Positions 1 through 12,240 of a DNA stretch of 64,000 bases are shown piece by piece (the first letter of the stretch is position 1; every line of letters starts with the position of its first letter). Made by a program: the position numbers and the translations under genes. Location: contig NC_056764.1 in NCBI RefSeq assembly GCF_018687715.1, forward strand, positions 4,528,501-4,592,500, in the 5' to 3' direction. Below the pieces are notes generated by a model. That model was not told where the DNA came from, did no database searches, and was given only the letters and a program-made list of their open reading frames with translations. The DNA is from Carya illinoinensis (Eukaryota > Streptophyta > Magnoliopsida > Fagales > Juglandaceae).

Positions 1-2470
1 GTTCACAGTTTCCTCATCCACCAACTGTCGTAACATAGGAACATTGCACTCCGCACGTTCGAATATATCTCGGACCTGTAATCCCCTATCACCCACCACC
101 ACTTGCCGATCAGTAATAGCACAATTTCTTACCCAATTATCAAACCAAAAACTCAAAGATCCATCTCGGACCAACCATCTTGAGTTACTTAAAATCGAAG
201 GGGGAGCCTGAATAACCCCTTGCCAAAACCGAGACCCCCTTGGTCCTTCAACCACCGAAGATAGCTGTGAACTTCCCACGTATTTGGACCAAAAAAATTC
301 CAACCAAAGAAAATCGAAGGGGGAGCCTGAATAACCCCTTGGAAAAATCACGAATACCAAGGCCCCCCTCCTCTACTGGCAAACAAATAGTCTGCCATGA
401 AACCCATTTACGCTTCTTAGTCTCATCTCTAGAGCCCCCAAAGAAAATTTGAGAAAATAGACTTCAGCTTCTCAAAAATTCCTTTAGGCAGATTCATCAC
501 CGACAATAAATGAATGGTCATACTACTAAGCACATGTTTGATAAGAATAATTTTACCACAAAAAGATAACAACTTATTCTTCCATCCGGCCAACTTTTTT
601 TTGCACCCTTGCCAACAATGGCTCAAACAATCTCAAAGTAATATGCCCAACATGTAACAGAATACCCAAATATGTGCAAGGCCACGCACCCTCTATAAAA
701 CCCGAAATACATTTCAATTCCACTTTCCGATCACATGGAATATTAGAAGAGAAGAAAATAGAGGACTTTTGAGGATTTACTAGTTGACCTGAGATGTCTT
801 CATACTTTTGAATCACCTCCCTCAAATTCCGAATAGAATCTTTACCACCATTAGCAAAAATCAGCAAATCATCGGCATACAACAAGTGAGAAATACGCAC
901 ACCCCACAAGCATCAAAACACTTAACTTGGCCTTGTAAAAAAGCTTTATGGAACATCCTTGATAGTAGTTCCTCCAACAAAATAAATATATACGGTGAAA
1001 GGGGATCGCCTTGACGAAGCCCACAGGAAGGTTTGAAGAAACCTTTACAACAGCCATTCAACATAACTGAAAAAACAGGTGAGGAAATCGCATTAAAAAT
1101 CAAAGAATGCCACTTATATGAGAAGCCCAACCTCTGCAACACCTCCAAAAACTTCCAATTTACACAGTCGTAAGGCTTTGCCATATTAATCTTCAACATG
1201 ACATTACCTCCCCTTGTTTTTCGATTCATACCATGTACAAGTTCCTGTGCAAGAGCCATGTTTTCAAAAATGCTTTGCCCACGAATAAATGCAGCTTGTT
1301 CCGGCGAAATAATACTCTCAAGAACTGGTGCCAATCTAAAAACCATGATTTTGGCCCAGATTTTATAGACTACCGAGCATAAACTAATAGGCCGAAACTG
1401 CCCATAACCTGCTAGAGCATCTACCTTAGGAATCAATACAAGATTAGTGGCCTTAAAAAATGTAGTCAACGGAATCCCCTCAAAAAATTCCCTAGCCATG
1501 TCAAGAATATCCTGCTTCACCACCTCCCAAGCTAGCATGAAAAAGGTTGCCAAAAAACCATCTGGTTCTAGGTTGCCATCTTGTGGGATAGACCACAATG
1601 CCGCTTTCACTTCTTCCAAAGATGGTTGAGCACATAAGGCCTCATTTTCCTGATTCAAAACAACCGGTGATAATAAACATATAGCATCCTCATCCAAATT
1701 CACAGCCAAGGTCGACAGCAAGTCCTGAAAAAACCAAATTGCTTCATCATGCACGGCTTCAGCTGAATCAAAAACCTGACCATTACTCAAATTCATATGA
1801 TCCATAATCAAACTCTTCTTTTTAACACACATAGACGCATGAAAAAAAGCCGTGTTTGAATCCCCTTCCTTAGGCCATTTGATACGAGATTTTTGACATC
1901 CCAAAATCTCTTCTCTATGAAGCCATTGAAGATGTTTACAAAGCAATAGCTCACTATCACGCTCTTGGGAATAATCAACAAATATAAAATCCTCAAGTTC
2001 CACCATCCGAGTTTCCACGTTTTTCAATTCCAATTCAACCTGCCCAAAAGTATCAATGTTCCATTTCCGCAGCATGTTTTTTAAAATCTTAAGCTTTTCT
2101 ACTAATTCTCACCATAGGAGAGCCATCCACTCTTTGATTCCCCACATACGTTGAAATCTGAAGTATTTAACGCCACCCCTTCTCTCCTCCTTCAAATGTA
2201 ATAGCATAGGACAATGATTGGAAGAAGTCCGCGGAAGGTACTCCATACGAGCCTCAAAATAATTCATGAACGTCGAAGAAACCAATATTCGATCCAACTT
2301 CGCCCATAGAAACCAGAACTCTAACACTACCGGATACAAACCACCCAGACAGTACTTGGTCCGACATAGTAACAATCTCAAAACAACCAAAATCTATATA
2401 AGCTATCCAATGGAACAAATTATTTGAAAAAGAAGGTTTAAGCTCCGTCATTGTCTGCTTGCGATCCTCA
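1..2470 (-). mobile_element. L1-type LINE remnant (endonuclease C-terminus, reverse transcriptase, downstream domain)
   Basis: On the minus strand, reading from about 2470 downward, broken frames encode the end of an APE-type endonuclease (the SNHCP segment near 2210 resembles the SDHxP motif), then a reverse transcriptase: an LIPK...FRPISLC block, the AFIRGQ block, the LRQGDPLSPYIF block, and the YADD catalytic motif near 870. The frame shifts near 905, just before YADD, and breaks again near 600. The 3' part runs off the left edge. A 32-bp segment is directly repeated at 191-222 and 310-341, showing an internal duplication of about 119 bp. The copy is dead. Reverse transcriptase identity is clear; the subfamily was not determined. 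Confidence 0.9.
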
Positions 2471-2479
2471 AAATTTTTC

Positions 2480-2920
2480 TAGTTCCTTTACCTCCAAATA
2501 CACCAAGCTTAGCAGTTAGAGACCATCTTCCAAACTGTTGCATATGTGAGTTATCATATAACTCTTCTGTTTGCAAAGAGTTCTACCATCCTTCTAGTCA
2601 TAACCCAAGCCAACTCTGCAAAAGTTACCTGGAAGGCACGCCAATCTGATGATGGAGTAAAAAGCAGTGTATTGATTCCCCGCTCTTACACATGCAACAA
2701 TGAGATCACGTTTTGAGGATTTTCCCAAGGAGACTGTCCATGCATCAAAACATGCCCCTAGAGGCACCTTTGTCTGCCAAATACTTGTCCAAAGGAAGGG
2801 GTTACCATCCCAAGGTATAAAGACCTTGTAAAAAGGTTGAATAGTGAACTTCCTTTTCTTAGGATGGGCCCAGAAAATATCATCTGCACCTCCAAGACCT
2901 CTAGAGTACAAGAGAATGAA
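2480..2920 (-). mobile_element. L1 3'-region fragment (zf-RVT domain)
   Basis: The minus-strand frame at 2594-2911 contains a KFTIQPFYKV...SIWQTKVPLGACFDAW block, typical of the zinc-binding reverse-transcriptase-associated domain (zf-RVT) near the end of plant L1 ORF2. In the element's own direction it lies upstream of the endonuclease of the adjacent remnant, so the domain order is wrong for one element. I infer two separate, abutting insertions. The exact junction was not resolved. Confidence 0.7.
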
Positions 2921-3431
2921 GAATTTTGAACCTACTAGTTGTGAACCGCTCAGAAAAAACTATCATTCCACTGAGAAGAGCTGCTGGAGAACATTAATAA
3001 AAGAGGTAGCACCATCTATTGATTTTTAATCAAATTTCGCTTATAAAATAAAATTAAGGAAAATTTTCTGTTGGGAAGTCTGGTTGGAGAGGGTTATTAC
3101 AAGGCAGTGGTTTTTTTTGCGTGCAACAGAGAGAAGGAAAAGGCAATAAATTTTTACCCATAATTCCAATGGATTGACCCTTTTATCTTGTATGTATGAA
3201 TGTATATGCATAAATTGTACTTTTAGAAAAATGTACATGCATAAGGTTTGTATGTGTGTACTAGGCAAAAACATGGAGTGCACATATTGTTACTTCGTGC
3301 ACACTAAATTCTGGGTTTGGGTTTGCACTGGTCTACTTCTGAAGTTAACTAAAATTCGTCTGATAAGTCTTAGAAATTACTATATGTATTTATACTTTCC
3401 TTAATTCTGCAATTTGTTTTTTTGTTTGCAG

Positions 3432-4577
3432 ATTTTCCCACTCAGTGAAAAGATTGAAAATATTAATGATCAGTATTGGACATTACGTGCAGAGGAGGTA
3501 AGTTACTTATATTTAGGCGCTTAGATGAGTGGGAGGTTTTACTCTGTGTGCGCATGCACGTGTTTTTTTCCTTTTTGTTAACTGTTAGTTGCTTGAATGA
3601 ATCTGGTTCTTTGATTTGATTTTTTTGGAACCAGTTGAAATGATAAGACCTTAGACTGATTTTTTTGACTTGTCAAAAAAACAAAAGAATAGTATCAATT
3701 TAGAGGGCACCTCAGCCCTCGCCACTCTCTTTGTTTGACATGTAGGTCTTTGGAAATTCTTCAAAAGAACATCTTTGACGTGGGGTACTGGTCTTTGAGA
3801 AATGTCTCTTTTTGGGTTATTACGTTATTTTTATAGATCAGAACATAAACTCTCTGAGACCAACTTGTGGTGGCCAATTCAGATTCTCAGATTTCATGAT
3901 AGTGTAATTTTCTTTTAAATGGAAGTTTCCTTTGTGCATGAGATTAGAGTCTAACGTTGATTTCTTGTTGCCGCAGATTCCTGAAGAGGAGAAAAACCTT
4001 GGTCCTCATGACCGTTTAATTCATGTTTATCATTTTATGAAGGATACAGCACAGAACCAGGTACTGAGTACTTATGGATGGCTATTTGTCAATCCCTCTG
4101 GTTCTACGAGTCGGTTCTCTTTTTTTTTTTTTTAATGTTTGTTGGCATAATTCTATGAAGCTATTTGTCACTTGGTTAACTGAGATTTACATGTTCTGTG
4201 CTTATTTTTTAACTCTTTTCTGTTGTCTTTTGGATCTAACAGCAGGTTCAAAATTTTGGGGAACCCTTTTTCTTAGTTATCCATGAAGGTGAGACATTAG
4301 CTGAAGTTAAAGCGCGGGTTCAGAAAAAGTTGCTAGTTCCTGATGAGGAGTTTTCCAAGGTATGTTCTTCATGTCTTCCGTTGTTTCCTATCATGTTTAT
4401 GTGATTTTGCACCATGCAGTTTTAGACCATAAGCTTAGCTTGTTTTTGAAGTTTATCTCACCTTTTGCCCTCATGCAATAATTGTTTCTTCAGTGGAAGT
4501 TTGCATTTTTGTCATTGGGGCGTCCAGAGTATCTCCAGGACTCTGATATTGTGTCTAGTCGGTTTCAGGTGTGTGTG

Positions 4578-4629
<52 letters not shown>

Positions 4630-5274
4630 ACTAAACATGCCCAAAATTTAAATGGTGTTAAGCTGTTAGCCCTCATTTCTCCGAGTCACTTTGATTTTGT
4701 AGAGAAGGGATGTTTATGGTGCTTGGGAGCAGTATCTTGGGCTCGAACACACAGACAATGCTCCTAAGAGGTCATATGCAGCCAATCAGGTATGTAATTG
4801 CCTTGCATTATTTCAAGGTCTCTAATTGTGTTGGTATTAAAAGGAACTTTCTGAAAAGAAAGATGTTAAACGAATTAGAGAACAATCTGAAGTAATAAGC
4901 CTTCTGCAATGATTGAGAGAATCAACAAAGATGATCGTGCTCACAGCTCTTGCTTTCACCCAGTACACTGGCCTGTACTGGTAATGATCTGCACAATACG
5001 TTAATTGGTTCGGGCTGCCTCTCTTTTAGGGGAAGGCATATGGTGTTTCTTTATAATCTTTTGGCATCATAATACTTGAGAGGTTTTCATAGCAAACATA
5101 ATTTACGTATTATTATTATTATTATGATTATTATTATTTTGGAGGGGAATGGCCTCCCCTAATGCGATGAAGATGATGGTGCTAGTAATATATTTGCAGC
5201 CTTTGTGGTGACTTTGCATATCAATTTTGCAGAATCGTCACACATTTGAGAAGCCGGTGAAAATATACAATTAG
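3432..5274 (+). CDS. UBP12: Ubiquitin carboxyl-terminal hydrolase 12/13-like, C-terminal exons (5' partial)
   Basis: Six exons encode the C-terminal region of a plant UBP12/UBP13 deubiquitinase: 3432-3497, 3977-4060, 4243-4359, 4494-4568, 4703-4789 and 5233-5274 (stop TAG 5272-5274). All exon lengths are multiples of three and each junction is GT-AG. The translation has the ENINDQYWTLRAEE, QNFGEPFFLVIHEGE, LGRPEYLQDSD and RRDVYGAWEQYLGLEH blocks and ends VKIYN, as in the family. This part belongs to the C-terminal ubiquitin-like/USP7-type region; the MATH and catalytic USP domains are not in the window. UBP12/13 remove ubiquitin from substrates in flowering, clock and immune pathways (family knowledge). 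The acceptor at 4243 is a NAGNAG site (cagcag), so one Gln may be alternatively included. UBP12 and UBP13 cannot be separated from this piece. Confidence 0.9.
4576..4626. repeat. (CT)n microsatellite in a UBP12-like intron
   Basis: A nearly pure CT-dinucleotide tract follows a short GT run directly after the donor site at 4569 of the fourth visible exon. It is intronic and likely to vary in length. Confidence 0.9.
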
Positions 5275-7098
5275 AAAAAATGGACGTTTCTCCATTTCAT
5301 CTGATGGTCCCAAAATATGACACCCAACCTACAGATGGAGTTGCAGCTTCGTGAAAAGAGTGATTGAAGCACAATGGAAGCTTGCGGTCAGTTTCTGGAA
5401 GAGTAATAATTGATCGATCGTACACCTGTAACTTTTTTTTTGTTGGGGATGAAGGGGGTGTTTATAAATTTTAATCTTGATGCTATTTTTTGTTCTATAG
5501 CTCAGACTTCTCTCTCGGTCTCACTTTCAGGCAACCATTTATAAGATTTAAGTAGGTGTCATTTTACCTATAATTCTATTGTAATCTAGTGCATAAGATT
5601 TTTGGGGGTGGGTGATGCATAGAGGGTGGGGTTTAGGTGTGTTTCTAGTTTTAATTCCTATTTTTGTCTTATCATCATCCTGTTGTGTAATATTTTTAGT
5701 TTGGTTTCGAGGATTTGTGTGAAAAAGGAAACTACCGAAACATCCCTCAGGTGCGCCCTCATCCTAAATTAACTACAAGAATCCTATCAATTATTTGATC
5801 CTTTTGTCCATTTTTCTTTATTAATTTTTTAAGTGGCTACGTGCTATTGTGGCCTAAAGCCATTGTCTTACACGCTCCTCTATAGTTTTTCAGCATTATG
5901 ATTTCTTCATCAGCTTCAGTTTAGAAAGGTGTTGAGAGAGGAGGAAGAGCCGGAGGGGGGAGTGATTAAAGGATGGAATAAATAGCCTTTATATTTCAAG
6001 CATTGTACGAGCACTAGGTAGGATGTGCTGCCACCTATTGTGAGGACTCTCTTTAGTGGTGGTTTCTTATTAAGCAATTGAACTAATAGCATATAGCCTT
6101 GATCCCAAAACATCTGTCCAACACATAATTCCTAGCTACCTAGCCACCTGAAAATTATCTTTCCTAGCTCATCTTGCCTTTGCAATTATTATGTCCCATC
6201 CAGGATAATTACCATTTTGGCTAGGTAGAACAGAAGAACGTGTGAAAAATGGTTCATATTTTGGTGCTCTTTATAAAAAAGTTGCATGGATTGGCCCTAG
6301 ACTTTTTAACCCGTTTTCCTCTAATGCTTGAAACTCAAATTTATATCTAAAATGTGAACATAAAGTCCATTATCTCATAACCTCCCTTGCGTCATCTGTT
6401 AAGCTGCATCGCTTTATCAACCTTTTGAATTGGATTTTTTGAAAGGAAAATGCGAAAAAGCACAAACTGAATTATCACCGAGTGGTTTGTAAGTGGATGC
6501 GGTTGACATGAGAATTAATTCATTCATCCCAATTAAAAAAATAAAATAAAGCTGCTCAATTTAAATATTTAGAATGAAAAAAAAGAAATAAAGGAGTGGC
6601 CGGACCACCCCCAACTTTTCTGCAAGAGTGGATTCGCTACTAATTCTTTGGAGTCTTCAACTCAGTCTCCTAACGCTTATCCACTTTGGAGTGGCCCGCG
6701 GCTCGCCGGCTGCCATCAAAAGTTTTGTCGCCCCCTTCATTTTTTTTTTAAAATGTTTTTAGAATTTTTTTTGTATTAAATTTTTATTAAGGTTGTTATG
6801 GACATTAGTTAATATAATAAGATGCTGTCGCATTTAAAACAGTGTCATAAGACGTTAATTTTAATAAACGTTACAAATTATTTATTTGGTTATGCCCTGC
6901 CCGTGAAGAACCTTTTATATATGCGTCGACGATATGTGGCCATGTTACTCCAACAGCATTAAGACATCGGATGCTCCATTCATATGTGCCTCTCTTTGTT
7001 CAAGAAAACAATCCACGGGACACCCTAAACCCCCCCAACTTTGGATGGTATATTGCAGAAACTGAGAGAGGGAGAGAGTGTGCAAAAGGGAGTTGACC
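5275..7098. other. Intergenic region without a recognisable gene
   Basis: This stretch holds the 3' flank of the UBP12-like gene and AT-rich spacer, including a (TTA)n-like tract near 5110-5140 just inside the gene. No frame resembles a protein I recognise. A TATATAT stretch at about 6916 lies upstream of the decayed reductase copy and could be a relic of its promoter. Confidence 0.6.
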
Positions 7099-8162
7099 AT
7101 GTTGGTCTCCATCTTGCTGAGTTTTTCATTCCCTGCATCCACTTCTCTTTTCATCACAGCATTGTCAGTGATTAACTTGACATCGTCTGCTTATATTGGG
7201 TTCTCCGAAGTATGAGGAAAGCACATGTTGTACTCCAAATTTTGTAATGCAATTTCTTCAGAATCTGGGAAGAAACTGATAGTAAATTATTATTTCTAGC
7301 AGAACAGACATGCTATTTTTTTATACTTTCACGTTTCTTGTTGGTCTCGCATCCTTTATGCTTTTCCCAATTCAAGATCTTTGAATTTTATTGCTCGTTT
7401 ATGTTATAACCCTTCGTTTTTTTAAGAGAGTCTTAGAGGTATAATATTCTCTCCCCATTTGACACTGACCTAGTATAGATTTTCATGTGTTGCAACAATA
7501 AAGTTCTCTTCCTTTGCATCAATCAGCTTCTTGAATTGCTTTGTGTTATTAACTATTTAGAGCTAATAAAATTAAGAAACAAACAAAAGAAATACACGTT
7601 TTATCACATGGTGCCTTTCTGTTTTTTGAATTTTCCCTTGATTTCGTACTTGGTCAAATGTGTTTTCTTGTTTGTATTGTATTTATAGGTCCTATTTGTC
7701 CACAAATACAGCAGCGGGATGGTTCTTGATTCTATAATTGCCATCTCTTCTGGTTACTTTGTGTCCTTTGCAAGCATGATCTATGCCCAACACCTGACAC
7801 AAGGAAGTTTAGAGCCACCAGTTGACTTAAAGTATCTTGGAATTTTGCTGTTTCTTGTGGGTATCATTGGCAACTTCTACCACCATTTCCTACTCTCCAA
7901 ACTGAGGAGGGGAGAGGGTGACAAAGAATATAGGATTCCAAATGGTGGTTTATTTAACTTGGTGATATGCCCACATTATCTTTTCGAAATTATAGATCTC
8001 TTAGGGATGTCATTCATCTCTCAGACATTGTATGCATTCTGTCTCACACTAGACTTTGTGTTTTACTTGATAGCAAGGAGTTATGCCACTAGGAGATGGT
8101 ACTTGTCAAAATTTGAAGATTTTCCTGAGGATGTCAAGGCTCTCATTCCCTATGTTTTCTAG
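7099..8162 (+). pseudogene. Steroid 5-alpha-reductase-family gene, copy 1 (exon 1 ruined, exon 2 intact)
   Basis: Exon 2 (7689-8162) is open and encodes the C-terminal half of a 3-oxo-5-alpha-steroid 4-dehydrogenase family protein: the NFYHHFLLSKLR block, the GDKEYRIP..GGLF signature, several hydrophobic segments and a RSYATRRWYLSKFEDF end. The expected exon 1 begins with an ATG at 7099 and aligns base by base with the neighbour's exon 1. It carries a TGA where copy 2 has AGA (FSEV-stop, around 7213), then several indels and further stops. A full-length product therefore cannot be made from this copy. A shortened protein from the ATG at 7719 would lack the N-terminal half. It sits about 700 bp from copy 2 in the same orientation, so tandem duplication followed by decay is likely. 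Confidence 0.85.
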
Positions 8163-8738
8163 AATGTGAAGCACAGTTTAAATGCATGGTTGGTTTTTGT
8201 TGAAAAATATATCTTACAAAGTTAACATTCTTGTTATCAAAGTTAAATAATATGATGTCGTTTGACTTTTATCTTATATCCCCAAAGTCTTTTTCGTTTT
8301 ATATCAAATTGATTCTTCTGTACATTTTTTAAATTATGAGATTTTATTTATCTTAATCAAAAGATCATCTATCAAGGTCCTCTCAAGTTCTTGTCTGAAT
8401 TTGAAAGTTTCAAAAAAGAGAAAGATTGACACACAAATGGGCTTTACAATATTTATTACTAGCAAAATATTTATACCCTATAGGACCGTTTATGTGACAA
8501 GAATTTAGTAGATTAATCATTTTTAGGGATATCACAAAAACGTGGGGCTGAATCCTTTAACACCAAACAAATAGTCTTACAAGAAAAGGTCAGAGATAAG
8601 ATGTTTGAGTCAAAGAAACAGCCGTATTCATTCACATTAATTTATTAGTTGAAAATTAGAATACATGCATTTTGTGGTGTAACAATTTTATCAACTACGT
8701 GGAGAGATCGATGCCCCATACTTCACAACCTCTCTTTG

Positions 8739-8746
8739 TATATAAA
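8739..8746 (+). promoter_or_regulatory. Probable TATA box of reductase copy 2
   Basis: TATATAAA lies about 150 bp before the start codon at 8890 and is followed by the leader with the GA repeat. Position and sequence fit a plant core promoter; no transcription start was measured. Confidence 0.55.
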
Positions 8747-8813
8747 CACCTACGAGACTTAAGTTTGTTTGATGCATTAATTTCCCACCCAACTGTTAAC
8801 AGCATAAACCCAC

Positions 8814-8814
<1 letters not shown>

Positions 8815-8873
<59 letters not shown>
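8815..8873. repeat. (GA)n microsatellite in the 5' leader of reductase copy 2
   Basis: A long GA tract, interrupted once near 8828, ends about 17 bp before the start codon at 8890. GA/CT repeats in plant leaders can bind BBR/BPC proteins; whether that happens here is inference. Confidence 0.9.
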
Positions 8874-8889
8874 AGAAGAGGTGTTAACC

Positions 8890-10058
8890 ATGGTGGTCTC
8901 CATTTTGCAGAGATTTATTTTCCCACCACCCAATTCTCTTTTCGTCACGGCAATGTCCGTGATTAGCTTCACATCTTTAGCTTACACTGGGTTCTCCGAA
9001 GTAAGAGGAAGGCACTTGCAATATTCCAAGTTTTGGAACGTAATTTCTCCAGAATCTGGAACAAGAAGAGAAGGAAAGCAGATCAAACTTTCTAGCAGAA
9101 CGGGCATGCTCCTTCTTTATACTCCTGCATTTCTTGCTGGTCTCACCTCTTTTGTGATTTTCCCACATCAGGATCTCCGGCTTTTACTGCTTGATTCTGC
9201 TCTAACTCTTCATTTCTTTAAGAGGATCTTTGAGGTATAATTTTGTTTCTATCTCTGCTTGAACGATATTGGTTAAATAATTAAATTTTACTTTTTGGTT
9301 TAGATTTTAGACTCGCACAACCGAAAAAGTAATATTTTTGGTTAATTTTGTGTAAAAATGGGAAGAAACTCACGTGACACTGACCCAGGACAGATTTTTT
9401 ATGCGTTTGCATCAGATTTTTCTTCCTTATAATCAATATTCTGGGCAGATGTTATGGGTGATTTTGTGGTGTGAGCTATTCGAGCAAATAACATAAAGAA
9501 ACAAACCAAAGAAAGACAAGGCTTTAGGGCCTTTTGTTCCAGGTGTGCTTTGATTTAAATTTGTTTGTTTGTGATGTTTTATAGGTACTCTTTGTACACA
9601 AATACGGCGGCTCGATGGTTCTTGATTCTGCAATTCCCATCACTCTTAGTTACTTCTTGTCCACAGCAACCATGATCTATGCCCAACACCTAACACAAGG
9701 GGTGCCAGAGCCACCTGTTGATTTGATGTATCCTGGAGTTTTGCTGTTTCTTATTGGTATCAGTGGCAACTTCTACCACCATTTCCTGCTCTCCAAACTG
9801 AGGAGGGGAGAGGGTGACAAAGAATATAGGATTCCCAAGGGTGGGTTATTTGACCTAGTGCTATGCCCACATTATCTTTTTGAAATCATAGATTTCATAG
9901 GGATCTCATTCATATCTCAGACATGGTATACATTCTCTTTCACTCTGGGCACTGTTTTCTACCTGATGGGAAGAAGTTATGCTACAAGAAGATGGTACTT
10001 CTCTAAATTTGAAGATTTCTCTAAGGATGTCAAGGCTCTCATTCCATGTGTGTTCTAG
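8890..10058 (+). CDS. 3-oxo-5-alpha-steroid 4-dehydrogenase family protein, copy 2 (intact)
   Basis: Two exons, 8890-9234 and 9585-10058, join in phase 0 (GAG|gtataa ... tatag|GTACTC) to give 272 codons plus stop. The protein is hydrophobic with several predicted membrane segments. Its C-terminal half carries the steroid 5-alpha-reductase signature: NFYHHFLLSKLR at about residues 173-184, then GDKEYRIPKGGLF and CPHYLFEII. It ends at ALIPCVF. Family members are NADPH-dependent ER membrane reductases acting on steroids or on enoyl intermediates of lipids. Length and the two-exon structure resemble the Arabidopsis At5g16010-type gene rather than intronless DET2, so brassinosteroid synthesis should not be assumed. 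Exon 2 closely matches that of the decayed upstream copy. The substrate is unknown. Confidence 0.88.
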
Positions 10059-10249
10059 AATGTAAAATAAAACTCAATTGAAATGCATGATGAGTTTGGA
10101 TACATGACCTGTAATGTCTACTTCCCATAGCAATAGGCAAATGTTTTCTTGCTTTATTTTTTTCCTTGTTTGAGTGTAAAAGTCAATATAGATTTGAGTT
10201 CAGATGATAAAAGTCCATTTTATTGACTTGTAGCCGCAACATTTTCTTA

Positions 10250-12240
10250 CTTTTTTTTTTTTAAAGAAGATGACAGTACTCTAATTTTATTGATAGCCCT
10301 CACTTATGGTAGAGGAAAACTGTGGTTACATCTCAGACTCCTAGGAATTACAAATAAGTATAAAAAACAAATTTCAGTCATCAAAAAAAGACTAAGCCTA
10401 GTAAACCAACAAATTATAAAGGGTCCAAAAGTAAGAAACACAAACTCAACTAGAAAACCCATAAAACCAAACCAAACCTGCAAAAACATCACACATACAA
10501 TTGAAGGCAAAAATATTAGATATATGAGAAGCAAACAAACCTAGGACAAAAACTATGAAGTACGCAAATAAGGAAGACCAATTCTGTCCATTCTAAGAAG
10601 ACCTCGTAACTGGCTCGGCATGTAATTGTTATCAGTATACCAATCTGAAAACACCCCTAGAGCCTCTTTTGGCTAGAAAATCTGCCACAGCATTACCCTC
10701 ACGATAAACATGCTTCACATGATACTGCATGCAAGCTAAATATGCAAATAATTCATCCCAAAAATCCTCCAGATACCAATACTACACTCACCTTTAGTAA
10801 TCCAATTAACTAGAAGCTGAGAGTCCATCTCAATCTGAACCCAAGGAATACCTAACTGAGAACACCTCTTAACCCCCTCCAACAAACTTTTCATTTCAGC
10901 AAAATTATTAGATCCCTGGTTTAGAAAAACAGAGAAAGTGCCCAAAGCCTACCAGAACTGTCACGAATAATTCCCCCAGCACCCACCAGCCCAAGATTTC
11001 CCAAGCTACTACCATCAGTGTTCAGTTTCACCCAACCCTGAAGGGGTTTTGACCACCTCACCACACGAACAATCTTAGGCTTAGGAAAAACAACAGTAAT
11101 ATACAATCTATTCAAGATAGCAACATCCTTATTAGAAACATAAGAGACTTTCATATTCGAGTTCATGATCTTACGAATCCAATATTTAATAGCTTGCTAA
11201 ACTGAAGCAAATGAATCTGCCTTATTATCATACCGAGCTTTGCATTGCCTATTCCAAAGCTGCCAAGAAATTATAGAAGAGAGAATACCAAAAATAGTAT
11301 GGAGTTGAGAAGACTTACTTGCACGACGAAACCAAAAGTTAATTTGTTCAGTCCAAGTCCGGAAAACACCCATTTGCACACCAACCTGAGTGGCAGCCAT
11401 ACACCAAATACGTCTAGCGAAATCATCAGTACAAAGCACGTGATTCAACTCCTCAATGTGACTCACAAGGCAACAATCACACTTAGAAACCAGAGGAATA
11501 CCAACAGACTTGATTTTCTCATCAACACAAAGACAATTGTTGTAAGCCTTCCACATCAATATGGATATTTTCTTAGGAAGAGAGTTGTGCCAAACCCACT
11601 GAACCCAAGGTAAAGGAGAAGCTCTCACCAGGATATAATCCCAAGTACTATTGGTCGAAAATTTGCCATCACTATCCTTCAACCAAATTAAGACATAATG
11701 TCCATCCTTCCTCCTAGCTAGGACATCATATCCATCCTTCATATCCATCCTTCCTCCTATCTAGGAACTGACACAATTCAGAAACTTTTTGATAACCCAC
11801 AAGCCTCTCCAATAAAGGGATATCTCAACCATTCTTAATGCGACAATTTTTAATTTTTAACAAAGGCTACTCAATAACTGGATACCGGGTACTAAGAGGA
11901 CCCCCTATCCCAATTGTCAAACCAGAAGAAGATGTTCCCTTCGCGTACTAGCCACTTAGAATTAGTTAATACATCCGGACAACAAATAATGGATTTCCAA
12001 AACTGAGTGTCCTTTGTAGGCGTCAAAAGAGATAAATGATTGTTCTGAATATATTTAACTCTAAAGAAATCAGCCCATAAAGACTTACCTGTAAAAAGAT
12101 GCCAAACAAATTTTATATGAAGAGCCTTTTGCATATCCTCAAAATCATGAATTTCCAAACCACTTTCCTCAATAGGTATGGACCTCCGTACGAAGCCTAG
12201 GTCAATTTTGTCACCACTATAAATTAATGAAGACATATAA
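10250..12240 (-). mobile_element. L1-type LINE remnant (zf-RVT and RNase H region)
   Basis: Minus-strand frames from 12236 downward encode the part of an L1 ORF2 after the reverse transcriptase: a WLVREGNIFFWFDNW block near 11920, then a zf-RVT block (11197-11748, with LPKKISILMWKAYNNCL and the Cys/His-rich segment CDCC..SHIEELNHVLC), then an RNase H-like domain (10736-11166, with LNTDGSSLG and IEMDSQLLVNW). The frames are interrupted near 11180, 10920 and 11750. A T-run at about 10249-10262 on the plus strand fits the poly(A) tail. The element is 5'-truncated at about 12240. Confidence 0.87.

Noticed and set aside
861..2075. 404-codon open frame on the minus strand as a functional gene
   Set aside because: It is the reverse transcriptase part of a frameshifted L1 remnant, not a host gene.
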